The notes under the pieces are model-generated. The model searched no databases and was not told the DNA's origin. It saw nothing but the letters and a program-made list of their open reading frames with translations. This document shows, piece by piece, positions 37,890 through 47,041 of a stretch of DNA of 64,000 nucleotides. Each line of letters begins with the position of its first letter. The stretch's first letter is position 1. This stretch comes from Rhodopseudomonas palustris (GTDB taxonomy: Bacteria; Pseudomonadota; Alphaproteobacteria; Rhizobiales; Xanthobacteraceae), in contig NZ_CP019966.1 in NCBI RefSeq assembly GCF_003031265.1, forward strand, positions 5,114,501 through 5,178,500. Direction: 5' to 3'. The translations under genes and the position numbers were made by a program.

Positions 37890-38615
37890 TCAGTTGGCGG
37901 CAGCGGTCGCCGGCTTGCGGGCGCCGGTCGGTTCGGCCTGATCGGCCGGTTCGGGCATCACCTCGATGCCGAGCTTGGACAGGCGCACCCGCAGCTCGAC
38001 CGCGAGATATTTGGCGTATTCCGATAGCAAGAGCCGCAGCGTTCCGCCACTGGTCCACCACGGCTCGTCGCGCCACTTGTCGCCGATCACCGCGAACGGA
38101 ATCAATTCGACGTCCGGCATGGCGTGGGACATTTCGGCGATCGCCCGCGGCATGTGGTAATTCGACGTCACCACGATCAGCGAGCGGAAGCCGCGTTCCT
38201 GCACCCAGCGCCGGGTTTCGGAGGCATTGCTGCGGGTATCGACCGCCGAGCGGTCGAGATCGACGCAGCAAGTGAACCAGTCGCGGCTTTCCGGCACCGA
38301 GCGCGAGATGTCGCGGGCACCGTTGGTGCGGTGGACGCCGGAGATCAGCAGCCGCTTACCGTAGCCGGCCGCCAGCAATTCGACCGCGTCGGACACTCGC
38401 GACGAGCCGCCGGTCAACACCACGATGCCGTCGGCATTGTGCTGCGGCTGCCGCTCAGCGCCGTGCAGCTGCGCCAGAAAGGCCACGAACCCGCCAGCCC
38501 CAACCAGGAAGCCGAGCGCCAGCACCGCCACGATGGTGGCGCGCAGCCGCCCGCCGCGTCCGGCCGGACGGCCGGGCGACGAAGACAGCTCACTGCGATC
38601 GGACGACGACGACAT
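37890..38615 (-). CDS. YdcF/DUF218 family membrane-anchored protein
   Basis: This encodes 241 residues from ATG 38615; a GTG at 38654 is an alternative and neither has a good Shine-Dalgarno sequence. It has one membrane segment (ATIVAVLALGFLVGAGGFVAF) and the DUF218 core: ADGIVVLTGGSSRVSDAVELL, YGKRLLISGVH, SNASETRRWVQERGF and LIVVTSNYHMPRA. Family members such as SanA and ElyC affect envelope integrity and peptidoglycan or O-antigen metabolism. Placement between ftsX and plsC agrees with an envelope role. Confidence 0.85.
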   Translation of the reverse strand: MSSSSDRSELSSSPGRPAGRGGRLRATIVAVLALGFLVGAGGFVAFLAQLHGAERQPQHNADGIVVLTGGSSRVSDAVELLAAGYGKRLLISGVHRTNGARDISRSVPESRDWFTCCVDLDRSAVDTRSNASETRRWVQERGFRSLIVVTSNYHMPRAIAEMSHAMPDVELIPFAVIGDKWRDEPWWTSGGTLRLLLSEYAKYLAVELRVRLSKLGIEVMPEPADQAEPTGARKPATAAAN

Positions 38616-38772
38616 GGGACGTGCGATAGACCTCGTTTCACGAGCCTTGTGCACCGCTGGCGGCGGTTGCGGAAGCTGCCCGGACTCTAATGCGATTTCG
38701 GGCGAAAGGGAGTCCGCCGGATGGTCGAACGGCCTGAGCGGTGCGGCGGTAGCGCGCGGATCGATCGCCGGC

Positions 38773-39759
38773 TCATTCGATCGAGTTCAGCGTGCTGAAC
38801 AGCGTACGGCGCGAGGCCAAGGCGGTGATGCCGGCGATCAGCACCGCCATGCCGGCCAGCGCCAAATAGCCGGTGGGGCGCAGCGAGAAGGTGCCGAGCA
38901 GCGCCGCGAACTGGTCGCCGACCGGTGTGCCGGAAAACCACGTCGCCACCGACTCCGAAAAGCCGAACACGAAGATCGCAGCGCCGCCGCCGATCAGCCC
39001 GCCCTGCAGGCCGAGCAGCAGGAAGTGGCGGAAGAACCGATTGGCGATGTAGCTGTCGCTGGCACCGACGAAGTGCAGCACTTCGACGATCGGCCGGTTG
39101 GCCGCCATCGCGCCGCGGGTGGCGAACGACACCGAGATGACGGTGGCGACGATGACGAGGCCGAGCACGCCGATGCCGGCGAACACCGTGGCGCCGGTCA
39201 TCGACCGCATCCGCTCGATCCAGGCACGATGGTCGTCGACCGTCGCGCTGGGTGCGGCCTCGGTGACGCGGCGGCGCAATTCGGCCAGATCGAGCCCGCT
39301 GCCCGGGGCGGCGCGCGCCACGATCACCCGTGGCACCGGCAGCTCGTCGAGCGACAGCCCGGTGCCGAGCCACGGCTCCAGCAGCTTGGCGGATTCGTCC
39401 TTGGTGAAGATCCGCACCTCGACCACGCCGGGCTGGCTGCGCACCACCTCGGCGACGCGGTCGGCGTCGCGGTCGAGATCGCGACCGCGCAGCGAGCGCA
39501 CCTGCACGGTCAGCTCGCTCGACACTTCGGACTGCCACTCCGCCGCCGAGGCGCTGATCAGCAGCACCACGCCGGTGGTCATCGAGGCCAGGAACGTCAT
39601 GATCGCCACCACGGCGACCAGCGCACGGCCGGAGATCGAGGCGCGCGGCACGATCGGCGACGCATTGCGCGCCTTCGGCGGCACCTGCGGGCGTTCGTGC
39701 CCGAGGTCCACCATGACGTCGCGTTCGTCGGCTCTGCGCAACGGCCCCTGCCTATTCAT
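38773..39759 (-). CDS. ftsX: Cell division protein FtsX
   Basis: The 328-residue protein has the FtsX layout: a cytoplasmic tail, TM1 (ALVAVVAIMTFLASMTTGVVLL, about 46-67), a periplasmic loop of about 110 residues (SELTVQVRSLRGRDLDRDAD onward) and three further TM segments near 175, 235 and 290. The loop NRPIVEVLHFVGASDSYIANR is the typical cytoplasmic coupling motif. With FtsE it transmits ATP hydrolysis to periplasmic peptidoglycan hydrolase activators at the division site. It overlaps ftsE by 8 nt. Confidence 0.92.
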   Translation of the reverse strand: MNRQGPLRRADERDVMVDLGHERPQVPPKARNASPIVPRASISGRALVAVVAIMTFLASMTTGVVLLISASAAEWQSEVSSELTVQVRSLRGRDLDRDADRVAEVVRSQPGVVEVRIFTKDESAKLLEPWLGTGLSLDELPVPRVIVARAAPGSGLDLAELRRRVTEAAPSATVDDHRAWIERMRSMTGATVFAGIGVLGLVIVATVISVSFATRGAMAANRPIVEVLHFVGASDSYIANRFFRHFLLLGLQGGLIGGGAAIFVFGFSESVATWFSGTPVGDQFAALLGTFSLRPTGYLALAGMAVLIAGITALASRRTLFSTLNSIE

Positions 39760-40411
39760 AAACGTGCAGCCGGCCCTGGTGCAGCACCAGGCGGCGCGCT
39801 TCGTACTGGTCCATCAGATTGATGTCGTGGGTCGCGATCACCACCGCGGTCCCGGTCTTGTTCAATTCCACGAACAGCCGCAGCAGCCGGCGTCCCAGCG
39901 TCGGGTCGACGTTGCCGGTCGGCTCGTCGGCGAGCAACAGATGCGGCCGGCCGATCACCGCGCGGGCGATCGCGGCCCGCTGCTTCTCGCCGCCCGACAG
40001 CACCGGCGGCAGCGCGTCCATCCGGTCGCCGAGCCCGACCCATTTCAACAGGTCGATGACCTCTTTGCGATAGCTCGACTCGTCGCGCCCGGTGACCCGG
40101 AACGGCAGCGCCACGTTCTCATAGGTGGTCATGTGGTCGAGCAGGCGGAAGTCCTGCAGCACGATGCCGATACGCTGGCGCAGCGCCGCGACCTCGTCCT
40201 TGCCGAGCAGCGACACGTCGTTGCCGAACAGATTGACCAGGCCGCGGGTCGGCCGCAGCGACAGAAACAGCAGTCTGAGCAGCGAGGTCTTGCCCGCGCC
40301 GGACGGTCCGGTCAGGAACTGAAACGAGTGCGCCGGAATTGCAAAATTGAGGTCGCGGAGGATCTCCGGACCAAGCCCATAGCGCAGGCCGACATTTTCG
40401 AAGCGGACCAC
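39752..40411 (-). CDS. ftsE: Cell division ATP-binding protein FtsE
   Basis: This encodes 219 residues from GTG 40411, chosen because GGAG lies six nt upstream and the first residues VVRFENVGLRYG begin the ABC fold; the longer frame adds 15 unlikely residues. Walker A GPSGAGKT, signature LSGGEKQRAAIARA, Walker B LLLADEPTGNVD and switch ATHDINLMD are all intact. It is the ATPase of the FtsEX complex at the inner membrane. It overlaps ftsX and heads the operon that continues into ydcF and plsC. Confidence 0.93.
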   Translation of the reverse strand: MVRFENVGLRYGLGPEILRDLNFAIPAHSFQFLTGPSGAGKTSLLRLLFLSLRPTRGLVNLFGNDVSLLGKDEVAALRQRIGIVLQDFRLLDHMTTYENVALPFRVTGRDESSYRKEVIDLLKWVGLGDRMDALPPVLSGGEKQRAAIARAVIGRPHLLLADEPTGNVDPTLGRRLLRLFVELNKTGTAVVIATHDINLMDQYEARRLVLHQGRLHVYE

Positions 40412-40554
40412 GTTCAGCTCCGATTTCGATCGGCGCGGGGAGAAAGGGCACGCCACGCCATCTGCCCGTGCCGCCGTTGTGAGGCGGTTATGGTTTCCGA
40501 TTCGTTAACGGACGGCCGGTAAGATCGGACGAACCTTATAGCCAGCGATTCGCC

Positions 40555-41448
40555 ATGCATATCGTCTGCCCGCATTGTACGACATCCTATGCGATCGATC
40601 CGGCCAAACTGGGAGATGCCGGCCGGACGGTGCGTTGTTCCCGGTGCAAGGAAGTCTGGCTGGCGCGGCCCGAAGACGTGCAGAGCGACGTCCGTGTCGC
40701 CGCCATGACGGTCGAAGAACAGCAGCCGGCCACCGACGACCTCGCCAATGATCCCGGATGGGGCGTGACCGAGGACGAGCAGGACACCCCGGTCGTCGAG
40801 AGCCCGCCGATTACCGCCGACCTGCCGGGGCAAGGCGACCAGGATCCATTCACGCGCGCGCTGGCCAACGAGCCTGCGCCGGGTGACGAAGAGGAGCTGC
40901 CGCCGCGGCGCAAGCGCAAGCCCTCGTTCGGCACCAAGCGCCGGCCGCGCAGCATGAAGGAGCGGCTGGCGGAATTCCGCAAGGAGCCGCTGAAAGCCGC
41001 CAAGGGACTGTTCACCGCGCCGCTGGCGATCGCGGTATTCGGTTCGGTGGCGCTCGGTCTGTTGATCTGGCGCGCCGACATCGTCCGGCTTATGCCGCAG
41101 ACCGCGGCGTTCTATCGGATGATCGGCTTCGAGGTGAACCTGCGCGGGCTGGCGATCAAGGACGTGCGGATCAGCCGCGAGACGGTGGAGGCGAAGCCGG
41201 TGCTGGTGATCGAGGGCGTGATCATCGGTCAGGCCAAGAAGCCCGTCGACGTGCCGCGGCTGCGGTTCTCGGTGCGGGACGCCAAGGGCACCGAGATCTA
41301 CGCGTGGAACGCGGTTCTCGAACAACAGGCGCTGCGGCCGGGCGAAATCGCCTGGTTCAGAACGCGCCTCGCCTCGCCGCCGGCCGAGGCGCGCGCGATC
41401 GACGTGCGCTTCTTCAACCGGCGCGACATTGCCGCCGGCGGGGCCTGA
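40555..41448 (+). CDS. MJ0042-type zinc-ribbon membrane protein (DUF3426-like C terminus)
   Basis: The 297-residue protein starts with the MJ0042 zinc ribbon MHIVCPHCTTSYAIDP...VRCSRCKEVW, giving two CxxC pairs. A long acidic and basic linker follows, then a TM segment (PLAIAVFGSVALGLLIW, near 160), and a C-terminal periplasmic domain with GLAIKDVRISRETVEAKPVLVIEGVI, of DUF3426 type. Function unknown; the family is common in proteobacteria. It is divergent from ftsE and precedes cpdR by 59 nt. Confidence 0.88.
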   Translation: MHIVCPHCTTSYAIDPAKLGDAGRTVRCSRCKEVWLARPEDVQSDVRVAAMTVEEQQPATDDLANDPGWGVTEDEQDTPVVESPPITADLPGQGDQDPFTRALANEPAPGDEEELPPRRKRKPSFGTKRRPRSMKERLAEFRKEPLKAAKGLFTAPLAIAVFGSVALGLLIWRADIVRLMPQTAAFYRMIGFEVNLRGLAIKDVRISRETVEAKPVLVIEGVIIGQAKKPVDVPRLRFSVRDAKGTEIYAWNAVLEQQALRPGEIAWFRTRLASPPAEARAIDVRFFNRRDIAAGGA

Positions 41449-41507
41449 GGTCATGATCAGTGTGGTTGCACGCGGCCCGGCGCCGGCCGCGACGAGGGAA
41501 TAACACG

Positions 41508-41888
41508 ATGGCGCGCATCCTGATCGCCGACGACGAAGAATCGATGCGCCTGCTGGTCGCCCGCGCGATCGGCATGGACGGCCACGAGACCGTCACGGCC
41601 GAAGACGGCAGCGAAGCGCTGGAAATTCTCACCAGCCAGAACGGCAAGTTCGACCTGCTGCTGACCGACATCAAGATGCCGATCATGGACGGCATCGCGC
41701 TGGCGCTCGCCGCTGCGCGCGACTTCCCCGAGCTGACGATCCTGCTGATGACCGGCTTCGCCGATCAACGCGAACGCGCCTCCGGCCTCGACGCCATCGT
41801 GCACGACGTCGTCACCAAGCCGTTCTCAGTCGCCGACATCCGCACCGCGGTGGCGGATGCGCTGACGGCGAAGAAGAGTAGTAGTTAG
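41508..41888 (+). CDS. cpdR: CpdR-type single-domain response regulator
   Basis: The 126-residue protein is a lone receiver domain (MARILIADDEESMRLLVARA). The phospho-acceptor Asp is in LLLTDIKMPIMDG (near 51), the Thr in LLMTGFADQ and the Lys in VVTKPFSVAD. It is very similar to CpdR of Caulobacter and Bradyrhizobium, which in its unphosphorylated form directs ClpXP to degrade CtrA and other cell-cycle proteins. GAGGG precedes the ATG by about 9 nt. This fits the presence of a CtrA-type site at 192-206. Confidence 0.88.
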   Translation: MARILIADDEESMRLLVARAIGMDGHETVTAEDGSEALEILTSQNGKFDLLLTDIKMPIMDGIALALAAARDFPELTILLMTGFADQRERASGLDAIVHDVVTKPFSVADIRTAVADALTAKKSSS

Positions 41889-41928
41889 CCCCCACGCGGC
41901 GGAAGATCGACGCCCGCTCCAACTCGCA

Positions 41929-41973
41929 GCGCGCCCCCTCTCCCGCTTGCGGGAGAGGGCTGGGGTGAGGGCG
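41929..41973. repeat. Half element of repeat family C
   Basis: CGCGCCCCCTCTCCCGCTTG followed by CGGGAGAGGGCTGGGGTGAG is one arm of the family C element found at 31233 and 21375. Confidence 0.7.
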
Positions 41974-42020
41974 ACGCGGGTAGTGAGCTTCCTATTTGGG
42001 GGCCGCCCGGCGCTCCAACT

Positions 42021-42065
42021 TCTGGATTCCGGGTTCGCTCGCTGCGCGAGCGCCCCGGAATGACG
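42021..42065. repeat. Half element of repeat family B
   Basis: GGATTCCGGGTTCGCTCG followed by GCGAGCGCCCCGGAATGACG is the right half of a family B element, directly after the family C fragment, so two truncated repeats of different families sit side by side. Confidence 0.7.
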
Positions 42066-42085
42066 TGGCTGGCAAGGGAGCCGAC

Positions 42086-44647
42086 TTAGTAATCCTTCAG
42101 CAGCCGCTCGATGTAGTCGAGCTCGATCTGCGGGCGGCCAGAGTCGCCGAGGCGGCGGCGGAGTTCTTCGAGGATGCGGCGGACGCGCTGGACGTCGATT
42201 TCGCCGGGGATCTTCACAGTGAGATCGTCGCCGAGGTCGCGGCCGCGCAGCGGCCGGCCGAGCGGATCGGTTTGATTGGCACCGCTCTGCTGGCGGCCGG
42301 GGCGGTTGCCCTGGCCATCGCCCTGACCGTCGCCGTCACCCTGCTGCATCGCTTCGGCGAGTTTCTGCGCGCCCTGGCGCAGCGCTTCCAGGGCGCGGCC
42401 TTGTGAGTCCACCGCGCCGTCGGCATTGCCGTCGCCGAGCCGGCCTTCGGCATCGCCCATCGCCGAGTCGGCCTGATCGAGACCACCCTCGCCTTGCTGG
42501 CCCTGCTGCCCTTGCTGACCCTGCTCACCCTTGTCGCCGCGCGGGCTCTGCCCGAGGCCGCGCTTGGCGAGCTCCTGCTGCAGCTTGCGCAGCCGGTCGT
42601 GAAGGTTCTGCTGATCCTGCTGCAAGTCGCCGAGGTTCTGCTCGCCGTCCTGACCGCGCATCCGGTCGCGGCGCTGATCCTGGCCCTGCTTGTAGGTCTT
42701 GTCGCGGAGCTGCTGCTGCTTGCGGATCATGTCGCCGAGCTCGTTGAGCGCCTGCTCCATATCGCCGCTGTCGCCGCCCTGGCCGGGCTGCGCCATCTGC
42801 AGGTTCTCCAGCATCTGCGCGAGCTGATCGAGCAACTGCTTGGCGGCTTCCTTGTCGCCGGATCGCGACAGCCGCTCCATCCGCTGGAGCATGTTTTCCA
42901 GATCCTGCTGCCGCATCACCTTGGTGTTGGGATCGAGCGGGCGGGCGAGCTGCTGCGGATTGTTGCGAAGCTGCTGGGCGAGCTGACGCATATAGGCGTC
43001 GAGCGCGGCGCGCAGCTTGTCGGTCAGCTGCTTGATCTCGTCGTCGGGCGCCCCGCGCTCCAGCGCGTCTTTCAGCGCGTCCTGTGCGGCACGCAGCGCC
43101 TTCTCGGCATCCGACGCATCGCCGTCTTCGATCAATACCGCCAGCGACCACAGATTGCTCACCACCTCGCGCAGCGCGTCGTCGGTGCGGGCGCGTTCGA
43201 GCTGATCCGCAATGGTGTAGAGCCCGAGATACTGGCCGGCATCCGGCGTGAACACTTCCGGCGCGATCAGCAGCGCATCGAGTGCGGCGTACACTTGGCT
43301 ATTGGCATTGGCATCGAGCGCCAGGATACGGCGCTGCTCGATCAGCGCGCGCGCCAGCGGCTTGGTGAACAGCCGCTCCGGCAGCCGCATCGTGAATGGC
43401 TCGCTGTGGCCCTGATTGCCGGCCTCATCCTTGGCGGTGAGGGTCAGCGTGACTTCGGCGCCCGCATAGGGATCTTCGCTGAAGTCCTTGACGGTCTGAC
43501 CGACGCCGGCGCGGGTGCGGGCATTCGGCAGCACCAGCTTGAACTGCGGCGCTTCGAACAGCGGCCGCGGTGCATCCGCGGGCTTCGTGCCCGGGGCCTT
43601 GGCCGGGGCAGCAGCGGCGAACTGCGCCTCGGCCTCGGTCACCCCGTAATCGTCTTCGAGCTTGTAGGACAGCTGCAGCGAACCGCGCGCCTGGCGCTGC
43701 GGCTCCTTGGCGAGCGCGATCGCCGGCGGCTTGTCCGGGGTGGCGGTGAAGCTCCACGGCGCTTCGCTCGACGGCGCCCGGACCCGCGCGGTGCCGTCGC
43801 CGGTGATGCGGAAATGCCGTTCGCTGGTGCCCTTGGGGGCTTCGCTGTCCGGCTTGACCTCGACCAGGCCGCCGCCGACCGCGATGTCGAGATCGCCGCC
43901 GCTGGAGCGCACCAGCAGAGTCGAGCCGACCGGCACCGGCAGCGGGCCGCTGCCCGGGGTGCCGAGGTCCTTGTTGGAGGCGGCGGTGAGAATGATCGGC
44001 GGCTTGTTGGTATAGACCGGCGGCGTCACCCAGGCATCGACCCGGACGGTCGAGGGCGCCATCGCGCCCTTCCAGTCGAATGCCGCCATCACCCGCGGGG
44101 TTCGCTCCTCGCCGGCGGCGAAGAAGGTCGCGACCAGCAGGATCACCACCAGGGCGCGGAGCCCCCAAGGATCGTGGATCGGCAGCCGCGGCGACGGCAG
44201 GCCGGGCTTGAGGCCGCGGATCGTCGCCAGGGTGCGGTCGCGCTGGGCCTGCCACAGCGCGCGGGCCACCGGATCGCCGGACGCCAACGTGTCGCCGAGC
44301 GCCGTCGCCGGGCGATGCTTCAGGCCGGTATTGCGATCGAGCCGCGCCAGCGCCTCGTCGCGGCTCGGCCAACGGAACCTGATGGCCGGGATCAGCGCGC
44401 CGAGCGCCAGGGCAGCGAGCAGCACCAAGCCGGCGATGCGAGCCGAGAACGGCAACACCAGCCACAGCCCGGCCCAGGACAGCGCCAGGAACAGGCCGAC
44501 GACGCTCATCAGCCGCGCCAGATGCGGCCACGTGCGCTCCCAGGCAATCGCCAGCGTGGCGCGCCCGATCGCCTTGTCCAGGTGCAGCCGCGCGACCGCC
44601 TCTTCATCGTGCGGGGCCTGCGACGGATCGGGAATGCTGCCGCTCAA
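42086..44647 (-). CDS. TIGR02302/DUF4175 family membrane protein
   Basis: This encodes 853 residues from TTG 44647, chosen because GGAG lies six nt upstream; GTG 44671 is possible, while the frame reaching 45043 would run over the PcaC-like gene. Early residues LHLDKAIGRATLAIAWERTW and two TM segments (near 38-75) open the protein, with another TM (LRALVVILLVATFF) before a large periplasmic region (AWVTPPVYTNKPPIILTAAS, SYKLEDDYGVTEAEAQF). The C-terminal third is Gln/Gly/Asp-rich and helical (LDQLAQMLENLQMAQPGQGG). The family is specific to alphaproteobacteria and has no known function. Confidence 0.85.
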   Translation of the reverse strand: MSGSIPDPSQAPHDEEAVARLHLDKAIGRATLAIAWERTWPHLARLMSVVGLFLALSWAGLWLVLPFSARIAGLVLLAALALGALIPAIRFRWPSRDEALARLDRNTGLKHRPATALGDTLASGDPVARALWQAQRDRTLATIRGLKPGLPSPRLPIHDPWGLRALVVILLVATFFAAGEERTPRVMAAFDWKGAMAPSTVRVDAWVTPPVYTNKPPIILTAASNKDLGTPGSGPLPVPVGSTLLVRSSGGDLDIAVGGGLVEVKPDSEAPKGTSERHFRITGDGTARVRAPSSEAPWSFTATPDKPPAIALAKEPQRQARGSLQLSYKLEDDYGVTEAEAQFAAAAPAKAPGTKPADAPRPLFEAPQFKLVLPNARTRAGVGQTVKDFSEDPYAGAEVTLTLTAKDEAGNQGHSEPFTMRLPERLFTKPLARALIEQRRILALDANANSQVYAALDALLIAPEVFTPDAGQYLGLYTIADQLERARTDDALREVVSNLWSLAVLIEDGDASDAEKALRAAQDALKDALERGAPDDEIKQLTDKLRAALDAYMRQLAQQLRNNPQQLARPLDPNTKVMRQQDLENMLQRMERLSRSGDKEAAKQLLDQLAQMLENLQMAQPGQGGDSGDMEQALNELGDMIRKQQQLRDKTYKQGQDQRRDRMRGQDGEQNLGDLQQDQQNLHDRLRKLQQELAKRGLGQSPRGDKGEQGQQGQQGQQGEGGLDQADSAMGDAEGRLGDGNADGAVDSQGRALEALRQGAQKLAEAMQQGDGDGQGDGQGNRPGRQQSGANQTDPLGRPLRGRDLGDDLTVKIPGEIDVQRVRRILEELRRRLGDSGRPQIELDYIERLLKDY

Positions 44648-44806
44648 CCATCTCTCCGGGTTGCTGCTCACACGAGCGTAGCACAACGGCGGCAATGAGG
44701 CACCGCCTTGCGCCACCACTGCGCGCATCACACCGCGACACGAACGCGTGACGGCACAGCCGGTGCCCCGTAGTGTTCCGGCGAACTTCCCACCAGAGGA
44801 CGCGCA

Positions 44807-45187
44807 ATGGACAAGACGACGCACGACAAGGGGCTGGAGATCCGCAAGGCGGTGCTGGGCGAGGCCTATGTCGAGAACGCGCTGAAGAACGCCGACGACT
44901 TCAACAAGCCGTTCCAGGAACTCGTCACCGAGTATTGCTGGGGCGCGATCTGGGGACGCGACGGGCTGCCGAAGAAGACCCGCAGCATGCTCAACCTGGC
45001 GATGATCGCGATCCTCAACCGGCCGCACGAGCTGCGCGCGCACATCAAGGGCGCGCTGACCAACGGCGTCACCAAGGACGAGATCCGCGAGATCTTTATG
45101 CAGGTGGCCTGCTACGCCGGCATCCCGGCCGGCGTCGACAGTTTCCGGATCGCCCGCGAAGTGTTCGCAGAGATCGACAAGGGCTGA
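44807..45187 (+). CDS. pcaC: Carboxymuconolactone decarboxylase family protein (PcaC-like)
   Basis: The 126-residue protein covers the whole CMD fold. ELVTEYCWGAIWGRDGLPKKTRSMLNLAMIA and RAHIKGALTNGVTKDEIREI match 4-carboxymuconolactone decarboxylase, which makes beta-ketoadipate enol-lactone in protocatechuate breakdown. The AhpD-type CxxC pair is absent, which favours a decarboxylase over a peroxidase reductant. No other pca gene is near, so the substrate is uncertain. GAGG lies about 10 nt before the ATG. Confidence 0.78.
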   Translation: MDKTTHDKGLEIRKAVLGEAYVENALKNADDFNKPFQELVTEYCWGAIWGRDGLPKKTRSMLNLAMIAILNRPHELRAHIKGALTNGVTKDEIREIFMQVACYAGIPAGVDSFRIAREVFAEIDKG

Positions 45188-45361
45188 GGCGATAAATTGG
45201 TACCAGCCAACCGGCGCGGCGGCTCCGACCGCCGCGTTAAGGTTGAGCGGTTAGGTTAAAAAACACTTCAAATTGCTCGGAATTGCCGGATCGCTACGGT
45301 CGGCCGTCGCGCGCGTGGCAGTGAAGCCGCATGTTCACCGCTGCGGATTTTAAGCGCGATC

Positions 45362-45402
45362 GGGACCGCCAGTTATTTTTGTACGCCGCGTCTGGCGGTC
45401 CC
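45362..45402. terminator. Perfect 11-bp inverted repeat between convergent pcaC and lysA
   Basis: GGGACCGCCAG (45362-45372) and CTGGCGGTCCC (45392-45402) flank a 19-nt loop containing TTATTTTTG. Its position between two convergent stops suggests a bidirectional terminator, although no T-run follows the stem. Confidence 0.45.
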
Positions 45403-45430
45403 ACCCCTTACTTCTAGGAGAGAGACCGGC

Positions 45431-46696
45431 TCACAGCCAGGGCGCCGCTTTGTCCATCGCGATCAGTTGCTCGACCTCGATGCGCGGACGCACCACTGCG
45501 ACCTGATCGTCCTTCACCAGAACTTCCGGCACCAGCGGACGGGTGTTGTAAGTACACGCCTGGACGGCGCCATACGCACCCGACGTCATGATCGCGACCA
45601 GATCGCCGGCCTTCAGCTCGGGCAGCTTGCGGTCGAGCGCGAGGTAATCGCCGGTCTCGCACACCGGGCCGACGACATCGGCCACCATCATCTTGCCGCC
45701 GGGCGCAGGCTCCGCCACCGGCAGGATCTCGTGATACGCCTCGTACAGCGTCGGGCGGATCAGGTCGTTCATCGCCGCGTCGATGATCACGAAGGTCTTG
45801 CCGTCGCCGTGCTTCACGTAGATCACCTTGGCGACCAGGATGCCGGCATTGCCGACGATCATCCGCCCCGGTTCGAACAGCAGCGTGCAGCCGAGATTGT
45901 GGGTGACGCGCTTGACCATCTCCGCATAGGCGAACGGCTCCGGCGGCGCGTCGCGATCCTCGTAGTACGGGATGCCGAGGCCGCCGCCGAAATCGACGTG
46001 GCTGACGGTGTGACCGTCGCCGCGCAGCACGTGGATGAATTCGGCGACGATGCGGAACGCCGCTTCCATCGGCGCCAGGTCGATGATCTGGCTGCCGATA
46101 TGGACGTCGACGCCGGTGACCTGGATGCCCGGCAGCTTGGCGGCGCGGGCATAGACCTCGCGGGCGTGGCGGATCGGAATCCCGAACTTGTTCTCGGACT
46201 TGCCGGTCGAGATCTTAGCGTGGGTGCCGGAATCGACGTCGGGATTGACCCGCAGCGATATCCGCGCGGTCCGGCCGGTCTCGACCGCGAGCCGCGACAG
46301 CAGTTCGAGCTCGGGCTCGGATTCGACGTTGAGGCACTTGATGTCGTGGGCGAGCGCGGCGCGCAGTTCGGCTTCGGTCTTGCCGACGCCCGAGAACACG
46401 ATCTTGCCAGGCGGAATCCCGGCCGCCAGCGCGCGCTGCAGTTCGCCGCCCGACACCACGTCGGCGCCGGCGCCGAGCTTGGCCAGGGTGCGCAGCACCG
46501 ACTGGTTGGAATTGGCCTTCATGGCGTAGCACACCAGCGCATCGGTGCCGGCGAAGGCCTCGGTGAACACCCGGTAGTGCCGCTCCAGCGTGGCCGTGGA
46601 GTAGCAGTAGAACGGCGTACCGACGTCCTGCGCGATCGAGGCAAGGCTGACGCCTTCGGCGTGCAGCACGCCGTCGCGATAGTCGAAATGACGCAT
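45431..46696 (-). CDS. lysA: Diaminopimelate decarboxylase
   Basis: The 421-residue PLP enzyme makes lysine from meso-diaminopimelate. The PLP Lys is in VCYAMKANSNQSVLRTL (near 60). GGGLGIPYY, EPGRMIVGNAGILV, CETGDYLALDRKLP and MTSGAYGAVQACTYNTRP are all family motifs. The length is normal. It lies 8 nt after the small lipoprotein gene, a pairing also seen in enterobacteria, where a small lipoprotein precedes the dap/lys genes. Confidence 0.95.
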   Translation of the reverse strand: MRHFDYRDGVLHAEGVSLASIAQDVGTPFYCYSTATLERHYRVFTEAFAGTDALVCYAMKANSNQSVLRTLAKLGAGADVVSGGELQRALAAGIPPGKIVFSGVGKTEAELRAALAHDIKCLNVESEPELELLSRLAVETGRTARISLRVNPDVDSGTHAKISTGKSENKFGIPIRHAREVYARAAKLPGIQVTGVDVHIGSQIIDLAPMEAAFRIVAEFIHVLRGDGHTVSHVDFGGGLGIPYYEDRDAPPEPFAYAEMVKRVTHNLGCTLLFEPGRMIVGNAGILVAKVIYVKHGDGKTFVIIDAAMNDLIRPTLYEAYHEILPVAEPAPGGKMMVADVVGPVCETGDYLALDRKLPELKAGDLVAIMTSGAYGAVQACTYNTRPLVPEVLVKDDQVAVVRPRIEVEQLIAMDKAAPWL

Positions 46697-46704
46697 ATTG
46701 GCGC

Positions 46705-46956
46705 TTAGTCCAGCAGCGGATCGAGAATGATGCTTCGCTTCCGCCCCTTGGCGGCGGAGGGCGGGGCGTTGGTGCCGTAGGACGAGTCGAACACGTCGCC
46801 CTTGGCCTCCGGTTTGGTCGCCGGCGCAGCCGACGGCGTGTCGGCAGCACCCGGCGGCAGATCGAGGCCAGCTTTACGGCCGCAGCCCGACAGCGCCAGC
46901 GTTGCCGCCACAATCACCAGAAGCGCCCATCGCGATGGGTTGGTCACGCGATTCAC
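46705..46956 (-). CDS. Small LptM-like lipoprotein
   Basis: This encodes 83 residues from GTG 46956; upstream starts to 46986 or a GTG at 46947 are possible. The N terminus is a lipoprotein signal peptide with lipobox LSGC. After the lipidated Cys comes GRKAGLDLPP, close to the CGxKGxLxLP start of LptM (YifL/LppL), which helps LPS transport protein LptD mature. The rest is disordered, ending in RSIILDPLLD. Position directly before lysA supports the family assignment. Confidence 0.78.
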   Translation of the reverse strand: MNRVTNPSRWALLVIVAATLALSGCGRKAGLDLPPGAADTPSAAPATKPEAKGDVFDSSYGTNAPPSAAKGRKRSIILDPLLD

Positions 46957-47041
46957 GTCGAATATCCCCAATTGGCGCGGCACCATACCGAGATTGCGCC
47001 GCGCTGGCGAGCCCCCGAAACCGCCGGACGGCAGCCCGCCC

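Noticed and set aside
42494..44698. A 734-codon plus-strand open frame opposite the TIGR02302 gene
   Set aside because: Composition is that of a shadow frame (Leu/Arg/Gln-rich without motifs), while the minus strand has TM segments and family motifs.
44648..45043. N-terminal extension of the TIGR02302 protein to 45043
   Set aside because: It would run antisense through most of the PcaC-like gene; a TTG with a well-placed GGAG at 44647 is a better start.
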